Below, piece by piece: positions 27,659-36,890 of a stretch of DNA of 64,000 bases. Positions within the stretch are counted from its first letter, which is position 1, and each line of letters begins with the position of its first letter. Under the pieces are notes generated by a model, which did not search any database, was not told the DNA's origin, and saw only the letters and a program-made list of their open reading frames with translations. The stretch lies in assembly GCF_011758805.1 (NCBI RefSeq), contig NZ_JAANOW010000003.1, positions 372,001 through 436,000 on the forward strand, given 5' to 3'. The translations under genes were made by a program, and so were the position numbers. Source of the stretch: Mycolicibacterium fluoranthenivorans (GTDB lineage Bacteria; Actinomycetota; Actinomycetes; Mycobacteriales; Mycobacteriaceae).

Positions 27659-28606
27659 ATGCCGTACGTCAAGAACACCGCTGCCATCGCCGCAGGCACC
27701 CTGGCCGCCGGCATCGGTTATGCGTCCCTCATCGAGCGCAACGCGTTCGCACTGCGCGAGCTGACCATGCCGGTGCTCTCACCGGGGTCCACCCCGCTGC
27801 GGGTGCTGCACTTGAGCGACTTGCACATGCTGCCGCGGCAGCGGCGCAAGCAGGCGTGGCTGCGTGAGCTGGCGGCGCTGGAACCGGACTTCGTCGTCAA
27901 CACCGGGGACAACCTGTCGCATCAGCGCGCGGTCCCGGCCGTCGTGCAGGCACTCGGCGATCTGCTGTCGGTACCCGGGGTCTTCGTGTTCGGCAGCAAC
28001 GACTATTTCGCCCCGAAGCCGAAGAACCCGGCGAACTACCTGGTCAAGAAACACAAGCGGATCCACGGCGCGCCCCTGCCGTGGCAGGACCTGCGGGCCG
28101 CGTTCACCGAGCGCGGCTGGCTGGACATGACCCACACCCGCCGAGAGTTCGACGTGGCGGGGCTGCGTATCGCGGCGGCCGGTGTGGACGACCCGCACCT
28201 GCGGCGCGACCGTTACGACGCCATCGCCGGGCCGGCCAGCCCGACCGCCAATCTCCGCCTGGGCATCACCCACTCGCCGGAGCCCCGGGTGCTGGACCGC
28301 TTCGCCGCCGACGGCTACCAGTTGGTGATGGCCGGGCATACGCACGGTGGGCAGCTGTGCGTGCCGTTCTACGGCGCCCTGGTGACCAACTGCGAGCTGG
28401 ACCGGTCCCGCGTGAAGGGCCCCTCACAGTGGGGGGCCGATATGAAGCTGCACGTGTCGGCCGGCATCGGCACGTCCCCCTACGCGCCGCTGCGGTTCTG
28501 CTGCCGGCCGGAAGCCACCCTGCTGACCTTGGTCGCCGCGCCCACGGGCGGCGCGGTGCTCGGCGCCCGGGCCGGACAGGCGCACCCGACCGTCACGGCG
28601 CGGTGA
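27659..28606 (+). CDS. Metallophosphoesterase (Rv3683-like)
   Basis: A 315-residue calcineurin-like phosphoesterase with an N-terminal hydrophobic helix ([18 protein letters not shown]) and motifs HLSDLHM, NTGDN, GSNDYF, THSPEP and GHTHGGQ. These bind two metals. Close relatives include YkuE-type envelope-associated phosphodiesterases. ATG 27659 lies 7 nt after TAGTCT. The stop overlaps the next gene's GTG. Substrate unknown. Confidence 0.9.
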   Translation: MPYVKNTAAIAAGTLAAGIGYASLIERNAFALRELTMPVLSPGSTPLRVLHLSDLHMLPRQRRKQAWLRELAALEPDFVVNTGDNLSHQRAVPAVVQALGDLLSVPGVFVFGSNDYFAPKPKNPANYLVKKHKRIHGAPLPWQDLRAAFTERGWLDMTHTRREFDVAGLRIAAAGVDDPHLRRDRYDAIAGPASPTANLRLGITHSPEPRVLDRFAADGYQLVMAGHTHGGQLCVPFYGALVTNCELDRSRVKGPSQWGADMKLHVSAGIGTSPYAPLRFCCRPEATLLTLVAAPTGGAVLGARAGQAHPTVTAR

Positions 28607-29721
28607 ACCCCCGGACATCGAGCGAAGGCCAGACCGTCACCCGCAGCCGGCCACGCGCGTGGGTGGACAACGCCGTCCGGCTGATCGAGGCCGACGCGCG
28701 CCGCAGCGCGGACACCCACCTGCTTCGCTACCCGCTGCCGAGTGCCTGGGCCGGCAGGGTCGACGTGCAGTTGTACCTCAAGGACGAGACGACGCATATC
28801 ACGGGCAGCCTCAAGCACCGGCTGGCCCGTTCGCTGTTCCTGTATGCGCTGTGCAACGGATGGATCGGTGAACACACCACCGTGATCGAGGCCTCGTCGG
28901 GTTCCACGGCGGTCTCCGAAGCGTACTTCGCGGCGCTGCTCGGGTTGCCCTTCATCGCGGTGATGCCGTCCTCCACCAGCGCCAGCAAGATCAAACTGAT
29001 CGAATCACAAGGTGGCCGTTGCCATTTCGTGGCGAAGTCGGCGCAGGTGTACGCCGAGGCCGAACGGCTGGCGGCCGAAACGGGCGGGCACTACCTGGAC
29101 CAGTTCACCAACGCCGAACGGGCCACCGACTGGCGCGGCAACAACAACATCGCCGAATCGATCTTCGATCAGATGCGCGACGAGGCGCATCCGGTGCCGG
29201 ACTGGATCGTGGTCGGCGCGGGAACCGGCGGAACCAGCGCGACCATCGGCCGGTACCTGCGCTACCGCCGCTACCCGACCGGGTTGTGCGTCGTCGACCC
29301 GGAGAACTCGGCCTTCTACCCGGCGTATGCGCAGGGCCGCGACGATATCGTGACGGGCGCATCGTCGCGGATCGAGGGGATCGGGCGTCCCCGGGTGGAG
29401 CCGTCGTTCCTGCCCGGCGTGGTGGATCGGATGGTGACGGTGCCCGACCCGGCGTCGGTCGCCGCGGCGCGCCATGTCAGCCGGGTACTGGGCCGGCGGG
29501 TGGGACCGTCGACGGGCACCAACGTGTGGGGTGCGTTCGGCCTACTGGCCGAGATGATCGCGCAGCAGCGCAGTGGATCCGTCGTGACGTTGCTCGCCGA
29601 CAGCGGCGACCGCTACATGGACACCTACTTCGACAACGAATGGGTGACCAGCCACGGGCTGGACCCTTCGGAGCCGGCGGCGGTGCTCGACGAGTTCGAA
29701 CGCTCCGGGTGTTGGCTCTGA
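28603..29721 (+). CDS. PLP-dependent cysteine-synthase-family enzyme (Rv3684-like)
   Basis: A 372-residue fold-type II PLP enzyme. The Schiff-base Lys is in TGSLKHRLA, the phosphate loop includes [14 protein letters not shown] and the glycine-rich site [14 protein letters not shown]. It resembles cysteine synthase/cystathionine beta-synthase homologues (Rv3684), some of which act as lyases giving sulphide; the exact reaction is not visible. GTG 28603 overlaps the metallophosphoesterase stop as GTGA. Confidence 0.88.
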   Translation: MNPRTSSEGQTVTRSRPRAWVDNAVRLIEADARRSADTHLLRYPLPSAWAGRVDVQLYLKDETTHITGSLKHRLARSLFLYALCNGWIGEHTTVIEASSGSTAVSEAYFAALLGLPFIAVMPSSTSASKIKLIESQGGRCHFVAKSAQVYAEAERLAAETGGHYLDQFTNAERATDWRGNNNIAESIFDQMRDEAHPVPDWIVVGAGTGGTSATIGRYLRYRRYPTGLCVVDPENSAFYPAYAQGRDDIVTGASSRIEGIGRPRVEPSFLPGVVDRMVTVPDPASVAAARHVSRVLGRRVGPSTGTNVWGAFGLLAEMIAQQRSGSVVTLLADSGDRYMDTYFDNEWVTSHGLDPSEPAAVLDEFERSGCWL

Positions 29722-29804
29722 CCCTCGGCCCGGCCTGTCACGAACAGCCACAACGCCGCGAGAGCGAAGAACCCGACGTAGACCAATGCTCCCAGTCCGG
29801 TCAT
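29625..29804 (-). CDS. Possible 59-residue single-pass membrane protein, antisense to the PLP gene end
   Basis: ATG 29802-29804, behind GGGAGGCAGAG, starts [20 protein letters not shown], a clear membrane helix, then FVTGRAEGQ and a polar tail that overlaps the last 97 bp of the PLP gene on the other strand. The ribosome site and helix support it; the tail may be forced by the overlap. Function unknown. Confidence 0.45.
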   Translation of the reverse strand: MTGLGALVYVGFFALAALWLFVTGRAEGQSQHPERSNSSSTAAGSEGSSPWLVTHSLSK

Positions 29805-29985
29805 CTCTGCCTCCCATGTGTCGTGTGAGCGCGGTGCCCTGGTTCGTGTAACGCCGGCGACGCTCTAATTCTTTCCTAATCTGGAAAGTGCTGACCATCG
29901 CCACGCCGGGGGCACCAAGAAACCCGTCTTGAGCAGGCGTTTGGCTTCGCGGTACCCCGGTGCGATACGCTGTCGTGGCTTCACG

Positions 29986-30059
29986 CGGGGTGTGGCGCAG
30001 CTTGGTAGCGTGCTTCGTTCGGGACGAAGAGGTCGTGGGTTCGAATCCCGCCACCCCGA
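29986..30059 (+). tRNA. tRNA-Pro (anticodon CGG)
   Basis: A 74-nt cloverleaf: acceptor CGGGGTG/CACCCCG, D-arm with GCTTGGTAGC, anticodon stem CTTCG/CGAAG around loop TTCGGGA (anticodon CGG), T-arm GTGGGTTCGAATCCCGC, discriminator A; CCA is not encoded. It follows the Rv3684-like gene as proU does in M. tuberculosis. The integrase gene begins 53 bp downstream and points towards it, so its 3' half is the likely attachment site. Confidence 0.95.
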
Positions 30060-30079
30060 CTCGTGTGATCGCAGGTAGA

Positions 30080-30108
30080 GGCCCTGACCGGGAATTCCGG
30101 TCGGGGCC
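30080..30108. terminator. Terminator between tRNA-Pro and the integrase
   Basis: GGCCCTGACCGG (30080-30091) pairs with CCGGTCGGGGCC (30097-30108), 5-nt loop and one T-G pair, followed by TTCTTACTT. It serves the tRNA and perhaps the convergent integrase. Confidence 0.8.
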
Positions 30109-30111
30109 TTC

Positions 30112-31281
30112 TTACTTCCCAGTCCGCAGCTGGTCCGCAGTGGCTGCCAGAGACCGCATTCGCGCGGCATCTAGTGCAACTGAAACTTGCTCCAGGTCGT
30201 CGGGGAACAGGTCGGCATACGTATCCAGGGTCAAGACCGCAGAAGCGTGTCCCAGCATCGTCTGAACAGCCTTGACGTTGGCCCCGGCGCTGATCGACAA
30301 GGACGCTGCCGTATGACGAAGGTCGTGAGGCGTGACGGTGGGATACGCCGGGTCTGCTTCCTGAAGCCGTTGGACAGCCATGTTGAACACCCGCGGCCGC
30401 CACGTCGACACTCGCAACAATGCTCCGCCGGGTGACGTGAACACCAAATCGTCTCGTCGCTTGCCGATCATGATCGCGGCCAGCGGATCAGCAAGGAACG
30501 CAGGGAAGGGCACCGAGCGACGCTCGTGGGATTTGGGTGACGACCACACCACACGTCCCTTGACCTCGGCGACCGCCTCACGGATATTTACCCTCCGGCG
30601 GAGCATGTCGAAGGACTCCACCCGTAGCGCTGCCATCTCGCCCCAGCGCAGCCCGGTGTAGGCCAGGAATCGAACAACAACGGCGTACTCGCCGACCTCG
30701 CGGGCCAGAAGCTCCACCTGCTGGTGTGTCAGGTAGCCCCGCGCTCGGTGCTGTCGTCGCGGCGACTTCACTCCTGTGCACGGATTGCGGGGGATCCGTC
30801 GATCGTCGACGGCCATCTCCAAGATCTGCCTCAGGACGCTGAGCGCGTTCTCGATGGTGGCCGGTTTGGCTCCGCCCGCCGCCAATTGCTGCACCCACGC
30901 CCTGATATCCGACGATTGCACGTCGGCTACAGCGACCGCGGCCCACCGGCCTTCGACGTAGCCCGACCAGGCGAATGCGCGTGTCGCAACCGTCGTCTCC
31001 TTCAAATGACCCTGTGTGCCAAGCCATTTCCCATGCAGCTCACGGACGGTGATGCGCCCGGCTTTCGGCGCGACATAGGTGCCGATCGTCTGAGCGGCCG
31101 TGATCTCATTGAGAAAGGCCTGAGCGTCCACCTTGCGGTCGAACGAACGCGTGTTCTCCCCGCCTTGATCGTCGACGTAACGGGCCAACCAGCGGCGGCC
31201 CATACCGCTACGTGCGGTGGGGCTCCCGTCTGATCGACGCCACCGGTCCTCGACACCAGCCCGACGGTTTCGTCGCTGCAA
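30112..31281 (-). CDS. int: Tyrosine-recombinase integrase
   Basis: About 389 residues. An N-terminal arm-binding region (GRRWLARYVDDQGGENT) is followed by a SAM-like core domain (KPATIENALSVLRQILEMA) and the catalytic domain with Arg in TGLRWGEMAAL, HDLRHTAASL (His-x-x-Arg), LGHAS and the Tyr nucleophile in LDTYADLF. Such enzymes recombine attP with a tRNA attB. TTG 31281 is chosen because AGAGGAGG lies about 8 nt before it and gives the usual N-terminus; GTG 31311 or ATG 31434 would add 10 or 51 residues. Confidence 0.93.
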   Translation of the reverse strand: MQRRNRRAGVEDRWRRSDGSPTARSGMGRRWLARYVDDQGGENTRSFDRKVDAQAFLNEITAAQTIGTYVAPKAGRITVRELHGKWLGTQGHLKETTVATRAFAWSGYVEGRWAAVAVADVQSSDIRAWVQQLAAGGAKPATIENALSVLRQILEMAVDDRRIPRNPCTGVKSPRRQHRARGYLTHQQVELLAREVGEYAVVVRFLAYTGLRWGEMAALRVESFDMLRRRVNIREAVAEVKGRVVWSSPKSHERRSVPFPAFLADPLAAIMIGKRRDDLVFTSPGGALLRVSTWRPRVFNMAVQRLQEADPAYPTVTPHDLRHTAASLSISAGANVKAVQTMLGHASAVLTLDTYADLFPDDLEQVSVALDAARMRSLAATADQLRTGK

Positions 31282-31448
31282 GTCGACCACCTCCTCTACC
31301 GCCAGTTTCACACCGACCACCGACAGCCGACGAAAGCGTTCGGCTGAAGTCAATTTGTAGGCGAAGTTGAGGGTACTGGTGGACAAATGCAGGGCGCCAC
31401 CACCACCGTTGGATTCGTTGACAGAACCCACCATTGAGGAGCAGCTAC

Positions 31449-31646
31449 ATGGATCTACTGAGCGCCAAACAGGTTTCGGACATCATCGGCGTCCCCGTTG
31501 GAACTCTCCGCTACTGGCGCCACTGCGATATCGGGCCGGCCAGTTTCACCTTGGGCCGCCGGGTCGTGTACCGGCGCGACGAGGTACTGCGATGGATCGC
31601 GGAACAAGAAACCGCGACCCGGCGGGGAGGCGGAGACGCCGCGTGA
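31449..31646 (+). CDS. Excisionase/AlpA-like helix-turn-helix protein
   Basis: A 65-residue protein: MDLLSAKQVSDIIGVPVGTL, then RYWRHCDIGPASFTLGRRVVYRR and a WIAEQE helix. This is the MerR-like winged helix of excisionases and AlpA regulators. ATG 31449 follows GAGGAGC. It is divergent from the integrase and likely sets the direction of recombination or island expression. A small hairpin follows. Confidence 0.85.
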   Translation: MDLLSAKQVSDIIGVPVGTLRYWRHCDIGPASFTLGRRVVYRRDEVLRWIAEQETATRRGGGDAA

Positions 31647-31660
31647 ACCGCGCCCACGAA

Positions 31661-31689
31661 AAAGACCCCGGGGCCTAGCCGAGGTCTTT
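31661..31689 (+). terminator. Hairpin after the excisionase-like gene
   Basis: AAAGACC (31661-31667) pairs with GGTCTTT (31683-31689) around a GC-rich loop, 15 bp past the stop codon. Confidence 0.55.
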
Positions 31690-31779
31690 GTTCGAACCAC
31701 CTGATCATCCGACACGGAAGTTCCACATGAGAATAGCTCGTCAACGCAGCCTGCATAAGCACGGTGTGCAGGAAATCCT

Positions 31780-33363
31780 ATGAGCGACAACACCGAGACG
31801 GACAAGAAGTCGGTGGCCGCGCGCTTGGTCGGCATGGCACAGGAACGCTACCTGCTCGGACTCTCCGATGAGGGTGAGCCGTTCGGAGCTGACCGCGATC
31901 GCCCGCACTTGGTCATGCTCCTCCGCGCCGGCAAGGCCGGTCTACGCGCCGACCTAGCCGCACGGTACTTCGCCGAGACCGGCGCGGTCGCCGGCGGCCA
32001 GGCCCTGACTGACGCCACGCTGATCCTTGAAGGATTGGCTGCCACGAAGCCGCCCGAACGCCTGAACCTCCGCGTCGCTGACGATGACGGCACGATCTAC
32101 ATCGATACCGGACTACCCAACGGCCAGGTGATTCGTATCCGACAGGGCCGGTGGACGCTGACCGAGCGGGCACCTGTGCGCTTTCTACGCACCAAGTTGA
32201 CCGGAGCGATGCCGCTGCCGGCTCAGGGCGGGGATATCGAGAAGCTCTGGGATTTCGTCAACGTCGACTTCGAAGACCGACCGGTCCTCCTCGCTGCCCT
32301 CATTGCCGCTCTTGTCCAGACCGACGTCCCACACCCGATCTTGGCGCTGTTCGCCGAGCAGGGCAGCGCCAAGAGCACAACCACACGCATGCTGGTCGAT
32401 CTCATCGACCCGTCACCGGTTCCCCTACGGCAGGCACCGCGTGATTCCGATTCGTGGGTCACTGCGGCGTCCGGGTCGTGGGTTGTTGCCTTGGACAATC
32501 TGTCGACGATTCCGCCCTGGTTGTCGGATTCCCTGTGCCGTGCCGCCACAGGCGACGGCAACGTCAAACGGGCGTTGTACACGGACTCCGATCTCGCGGT
32601 GATCAAATTCCGGCGGTGCGTCATCATCAACGGCATCGACGTCGGCGCAGTGCGACCCGACCTCGCGGAGCGACTGGCGACAGTCGACCTGCGACGCATT
32701 GATCGCCACATGCGACAACCGGAAGCCACGATGCGACAACAGTGGCGCACGGCTCTACCAGGCATTTTGGGCGGGCTTCTTGATCTGGCCGCCGTGGTTC
32801 ATCAACGGCTGGAAACCATTTCGGTCGACGTGTCGCCACGGATGGCGGACTTCAGTCGCACGCTGGCGGCCGTTGACGAGATTCTGTCGACCCATGGCTT
32901 CCGGCGTTACTTGTCACGCGCCAGTCAACTCTCCGAGGACAGCCTGTCCGCCGACCCGTTCATCGAACAGCTAAGGCTGCACATCCGGGAACCACTCATC
33001 GGAAAGTCCGGCGGCGACCTGCTGGCGACAGTCACGCCGACCGGCGACACCTGGCGCAGACCAAAGGAGTGGCCTCGGAACGGCCGGGATGTCACAGCCG
33101 TCCTGCGACGGCACGCACCTGCGCTCCGGAGTCTGGGTTGGGCGATCGAAGACGATGGCGCTCGAAATCATCGGAACGTGCTGCTGTGGACCATCTATCC
33201 GCCCTACAAAGATGTGTCGGCCAAACAACCCTCGCAATCCTCGCGTCCCTCGCGCATTTCGGCTCCGCGTGAGCTGTCGTCCTTTGTTCAAGATCTGCCG
33301 GCGCCCCGCCAGACCATCCCGAACAAGCATTCGGGCGACAATCTCGACGTCGAGGCCTCATGA
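31780..33363 (+). CDS. Island P-loop ATPase, replication-type
   Basis: A 527-residue protein. The N-terminal third (AARLVGMAQERYLLGL; DDGTIYIDTGLPNG) resembles the front of 'ATP-binding' proteins from mycobacterial prophages and islands; the middle has a P-loop (FAEQGSAKSTTTRML, about residues 190-204), then LVALDNLSTIPPW-like and VIINGIDVGAVRPDL segments of an AAA/SF3-type helicase module. The C-terminal tail is polar. It probably acts in island DNA replication. ATG 31780 follows CAGGAAAT. The stop overlaps a 28-codon ORF as ATGA. Confidence 0.7.
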   Translation: MSDNTETDKKSVAARLVGMAQERYLLGLSDEGEPFGADRDRPHLVMLLRAGKAGLRADLAARYFAETGAVAGGQALTDATLILEGLAATKPPERLNLRVADDDGTIYIDTGLPNGQVIRIRQGRWTLTERAPVRFLRTKLTGAMPLPAQGGDIEKLWDFVNVDFEDRPVLLAALIAALVQTDVPHPILALFAEQGSAKSTTTRMLVDLIDPSPVPLRQAPRDSDSWVTAASGSWVVALDNLSTIPPWLSDSLCRAATGDGNVKRALYTDSDLAVIKFRRCVIINGIDVGAVRPDLAERLATVDLRRIDRHMRQPEATMRQQWRTALPGILGGLLDLAAVVHQRLETISVDVSPRMADFSRTLAAVDEILSTHGFRRYLSRASQLSEDSLSADPFIEQLRLHIREPLIGKSGGDLLATVTPTGDTWRRPKEWPRNGRDVTAVLRRHAPALRSLGWAIEDDGARNHRNVLLWTIYPPYKDVSAKQPSQSSRPSRISAPRELSSFVQDLPAPRQTIPNKHSGDNLDVEAS

Positions 33364-33446
33364 CCGCGCTCGTCGTCACGGCTGCGCCGGACCTTTCGGG
33401 CACAATCAGCACCACGTCCCTCTACGTGAGGAGTTGGTGTCCGTGA
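33360..33446 (+). CDS. 28-residue coupled ORF between two island genes
   Basis: MTALVVTAAPDLSGTISTTS then LYVRSWCP. Its ATG overlaps the upstream stop as ATGA and its TGA overlaps the next GTG as GTGA, and it holds the next gene's AGGAG site. The double overlap supports translation; it may serve only as a coupling leader. Confidence 0.4.
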   Translation: MTALVVTAAPDLSGTISTTSLYVRSWCP

Positions 33447-33901
33447 GCGCGCAATTCGAGGCGATCGCCCAGGCGGTCATCCACGACTGGCCTGACTACG
33501 GGTGGTCCGGCCGATTGGAGGCGGCCATCAAGCAGCTGTATCTGTCAGAACTTACTTATCCGGCAACATGGTCCAGCGACCGTTGCGAGGAGTTCGCAGA
33601 GAGCCACGCCGGCGACGACGCGCTCCTTCTCACCAGCTCACTGGACGACCTCATCGATACCGTCACAGATTGCTATGTGCGCGATCACGGAGTTCTCCCC
33701 CATCGTGACGATTCAGCTCTGTTACTTACAGCGGCGCGTCGGGACGTGCTCGACGAGCTGGAGCTCCGGTTCGCGGCTGACCTACCTGCCGAGATCGCCG
33801 CGTTGACAGCCCACGGTGTTGGAAGGGCAAATGGCTCTCTGACGGCGTGCGGGCCGGCCCAACGGCGGCAGAGCAGCACACTGCGCCTAAGCCGTTCTTA
33901 G
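33443..33901 (+). CDS. Island hypothetical protein
   Basis: A 152-residue acidic, helical protein: VSAQFEAIAQAVIHDWPDYG onward, with LEAAIKQLYLSEL, a DDALLLTSSLDDLIDTVTD segment and a C-terminal basic end. No known motif. GTG 33443 lies 9 nt after AGGAG; GTG 33437 is too close to it. It is third in the coupled chain with the island ATPase, so it may help the same process. Confidence 0.55.
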   Translation: MSAQFEAIAQAVIHDWPDYGWSGRLEAAIKQLYLSELTYPATWSSDRCEEFAESHAGDDALLLTSSLDDLIDTVTDCYVRDHGVLPHRDDSALLLTAARRDVLDELELRFAADLPAEIAALTAHGVGRANGSLTACGPAQRRQSSTLRLSRS

Positions 33902-34068
33902 GTAGGTTCCGTTTTGCGGCGGCACCATCCGCTTCGAAATGGCCTTTCGCACTCCCGTGTCGACAGACGAGATGCGATCGAGCGGCGCATAGATCCCTTG
34001 AAGCCGCGTTCGCTATTTCCGGACCGGGGGCGCTGCCTCTCCTGCTCCTCATCTCTGACGATAGCGCC

Positions 34069-34102
34069 TACACTTGTCGGTAGGTGCATCTAAGGTGCAT
34101 CT
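34069..34102 (+). promoter_or_regulatory. Promoter and twin 10-bp repeats before the three-gene module
   Basis: A -10-like TACACT (34069-34074) is followed by AGGTGCATCT at 34082-34091 and again at 34093-34102, an 11-bp period (one helical turn) at the expected transcription start. This looks like an operator, perhaps for the HTH protein encoded downstream. Confidence 0.45.
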
Positions 34103-34118
34103 CTATGGACAGGACAGT

Positions 34119-34955
34119 ATGACCATCGATCCACACACACTTCGCCCAGCTGAGGACGTTCCATTGGGGGGGCTGCCCTCGGCCGATCCGACCCTGCTCG
34201 GAAACGCTCCCCTCGAAGTCGCAGTGATCGAGATCCGGTATACCGCCCGTACCGACGAGATCACACCGGAGGTCGCCGCTGCTTTCCGGGACGACCTTGT
34301 GGAGAACACGGGGGTGGACTTCCCGAGCATTCAACCCACCGTTCAACAGCAGATGAGGATCGACTTCGGGGCCAACGGCGTTGCCCAGGTGGCAGCGGAG
34401 TCCAGTGGGTGGCAAATTGCTTCCGCGGACGGAGCACACGTCACGCTCATGCCCGACATCCTGATCATGCAGGTCAACCGCTACGAGCGGTGGCGTACCA
34501 GCATGAAGGCTCCGCTAACCGTTCTGGTCGAATCTCTCGGACGGTTAGTCAAGCCATCGTTGGTGCACCGCATCGGTCTGCGGTACGTCGACCGCTTCCA
34601 TGACAGTGGGTTCAACTCTGCAGAGGCTTGGCGTGGCCGGATCGACGACACCCTTCTGGGCCCTGTGCTTAACCCAGTGTTCGGCGGCAGTGTTCGAGGT
34701 GCTCAACAGCAGGTGGAGATCCGGCTTGATGATCATCACGGCGCGTTGCTGCGGCATGGACCAGTTCGCGATGATTCGGGCAAGTGCGTGCAGTATCTAC
34801 TCGATACGGACGTGTTCCGCCACTCCTCATTCACGTTCGACGTGCGAGAGGTCGTCATCTCAGCGGAGCGGCTGAACCGCACTTCGTTGTCACTTTTTCA
34901 GGCGTCGGTTACCGATACCTACCTGAAAGAGCTTCGAGAAGGGAGCGCGAAATGA
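34119..34955 (+). CDS. TIGR04255-family protein, first gene of a three-gene island module
   Basis: A 278-residue protein. Features typical of the TIGR04255 family: an early LGNAPLEVAVIEIRYT strand, DILIMQVNRYERW, and LVHRIGLRYVDRFHD. The family is widespread, often next to an unknown partner gene, and has no assigned biochemistry that I know. ATG 34119 follows GGACAG. Its stop overlaps the next ATG as ATGA. Secretion or membrane signals are absent. Confidence 0.75.
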   Translation: MTIDPHTLRPAEDVPLGGLPSADPTLLGNAPLEVAVIEIRYTARTDEITPEVAAAFRDDLVENTGVDFPSIQPTVQQQMRIDFGANGVAQVAAESSGWQIASADGAHVTLMPDILIMQVNRYERWRTSMKAPLTVLVESLGRLVKPSLVHRIGLRYVDRFHDSGFNSAEAWRGRIDDTLLGPVLNPVFGGSVRGAQQQVEIRLDDHHGALLRHGPVRDDSGKCVQYLLDTDVFRHSSFTFDVREVVISAERLNRTSLSLFQASVTDTYLKELREGSAK

Positions 34956-35704
34956 CGATCATGGAGCAGCAGCCGACCGGCTCCCGCGTGCTCCGGTCAC
35001 CTTCCTGGGCCCGAGCACAAAAGGGCCTGTACCCGGCCCCTTGCGAGGACGGACTCTGGTCCAGCACGTTCGTGGAGATGAGTTCATCGCCGGGGTTGCG
35101 GGATGTCGTCGCGCATTTCTCTGGAGCCCTCGACCCGTGCGGATGGGATCAGGTTCGCGTCGAAGTTTTCAAGAGTCTCGACGGGCAGATGAACCTTCCG
35201 GGCTCGGCGCTGTGGTTGACGATGCCGTATACATTCATCGATACGGTGCTGTCCGACGAGCAACAGGTCGACGAGACGGTCGACGTTCTTGATGCCTTCG
35301 AACGAATCCGAGCCGAACTGGGCCTAACGCAGAAGGAGATGTTCAAGGCCACCGGCATCAACAAGCGCACGTTCCACTCGTGGGCGGCAAAGCCCCCCGC
35401 CAGCCGGCCCCGTGTAGCCAGCTTGGGTGGACTGTGGGAGTTGGCGGACGCCGTCGACGACCTCCGCAGCACACTGGACCAGCCGATGAACAGGTGGCTG
35501 CGTGCCGACAAGAAGCGAGCCTCCGCACTACTCGACGGCCGGTTCGACGACCTCGTTGACCTGGCTGTGGATCGGACGCCGTTCCCTCGGCGAGAGATCG
35601 GCACTTCGGTATACGAGGGGATCGCCGAACACGTCGAGACACCGATCATTCGAACCGGTGGTCCGGTGGTGACCGAGAACGTCGAGGACGGATTCGCCCG
35701 GTGA
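34952..35704 (+). CDS. Helix-turn-helix protein, second gene of the module
   Basis: A 250-residue protein with an N-terminal unknown region and a central helix-turn-helix (AELGLTQKEMFKATGINKRT, then FHSWAAK; about residues 130-155) of the XRE/antitoxin Xre-MbcA type, and a C-terminal segment WLRADKKRASALLDGRFDDL that resembles the MbcA/ParS/Xre toxin-binding tail (DUF2384-like, weak). It would be a DNA-binding regulator or antitoxin. ATG 34952 overlaps the first gene; its stop overlaps the third gene's GTG. Confidence 0.65.
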   Translation: MTIMEQQPTGSRVLRSPSWARAQKGLYPAPCEDGLWSSTFVEMSSSPGLRDVVAHFSGALDPCGWDQVRVEVFKSLDGQMNLPGSALWLTMPYTFIDTVLSDEQQVDETVDVLDAFERIRAELGLTQKEMFKATGINKRTFHSWAAKPPASRPRVASLGGLWELADAVDDLRSTLDQPMNRWLRADKKRASALLDGRFDDLVDLAVDRTPFPRREIGTSVYEGIAEHVETPIIRTGGPVVTENVEDGFAR

Positions 35705-36582
35705 CTATTGATCGACTCCTGCCGGAGCGATGGCCCCCGCACACGCTTCTCGCTCTGGAGCGGTGGCGGCAAGGGCATCTTCTCCCGATGGATCGCGGCG
35801 CATGGATCGTCCCAGCGTGGGTAGATGACCCTGTAACCGGAGAACCCGCTGCCGATGGAGCGTTGGGTGAGGTGCGTGCTCGGTCAGCACCATTGAGCGA
35901 CAGCGGGTATGCCGCGGTGGTGTCACAGACCTGCGACATTGCGGGCGGTCCCGGGATGCGGCATCCGCTGGTGCAGGCATGCCCGGTACGCGACATCTCA
36001 GTCTTTTCGACGGAGAAGGTCCAGCAGATCAAAGACCATCAGCTCTCCGACTACGTCTGGCTAAGTGAGCCTCCGGTTCCTGGAGCGGTTTGGGCCGTGG
36101 ACCTGCGCGCGATCGTTCCGGTCAGCAAGGGTTTGCTCGCTGCGCAGGAACCGGTCGTGGGGTTCGCCTCGATTGAGGACGAGCTCATTCTCGGACAGCG
36201 CCTTGCCAGCAAACTTGGCCGGCCTGCTGTGCACGATGCGCTTGCCGGTCCGGTATTCGAAGCTCTGCGCAAACTCATTTCGAAGGCGAAGAAGTCGCAG
36301 GACTGGTGCGATGACGTCGAACAGCTTCGTTTGGAGATCGTCGAGGGGACCACACTGTATCCGAAGCGTGTGCGACTACTCGTGCTGACAGACGTCCGCT
36401 TCGGACCGTCGGAGAAGAAACCGCTTCGCGACGAATGGAAGTCCCATCGGAAGTCATTGAACGCCGCCGGGATTACTTGGGAACCAATCCATTTCCTCAC
36501 GGTCGACAAATGCCCCGTGCGACTCTATCGCGCGTCGGTACCCATCGAAGCGCCGACTCTCGAGCGCGGACGGTTTGCATAG
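35701..36582 (+). CDS. SQTCDI-motif protein, third gene of the module
   Basis: A 293-residue protein from GTG 35701. It has the motif AAVVSQTCDIAGG (about residues 71-83), often seen in uncharacterised proteins with a Cys next to Asp that suggests a metal or thiol site, followed by VFEALRKLISKAKKSQDWCDD and YPKRVRLLVLTD. Cysteines are few (about 5). No known family recognised. GTGA overlap with the HTH gene shows strict coupling, so the three products probably work together. Confidence 0.6.
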   Translation: MTIDRLLPERWPPHTLLALERWRQGHLLPMDRGAWIVPAWVDDPVTGEPAADGALGEVRARSAPLSDSGYAAVVSQTCDIAGGPGMRHPLVQACPVRDISVFSTEKVQQIKDHQLSDYVWLSEPPVPGAVWAVDLRAIVPVSKGLLAAQEPVVGFASIEDELILGQRLASKLGRPAVHDALAGPVFEALRKLISKAKKSQDWCDDVEQLRLEIVEGTTLYPKRVRLLVLTDVRFGPSEKKPLRDEWKSHRKSLNAAGITWEPIHFLTVDKCPVRLYRASVPIEAPTLERGRFA

Positions 36583-36890
36583 ACCCACTCGGGGTGTCCG
36601 CCTCACCAATCGCACAGCTGATTTCGGACAGGGTGGCCCCACGTACCTATCGAAGCACGCCGCGGTCCGCTCCCGGCCGGATCGCGGAGTCAGAAGGCAG
36701 GTTACGAGCGACTGCGCTCACTGGCGACGGATCCGCCCTAGGGCGCTCGGCAACGCCGATGCCGATGTTGCGCAGGACGCACATCGATTGCCTGGCGGGT
36801 TATCTGCCACGTGACCCAGGTTACGCAGCGCGCATCACGCGGGCACAACGGGCGTTGACGACCAGATGATCGATACGGTTGCTGAGCCGT
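36583..36890. other. Gap after the three-gene module, no gene seen
   Basis: 308 bp; reading frames here are short and lack start signals. It may hold the 3' ends of two convergent transcripts; I see no strong hairpin. Confidence 0.5.
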
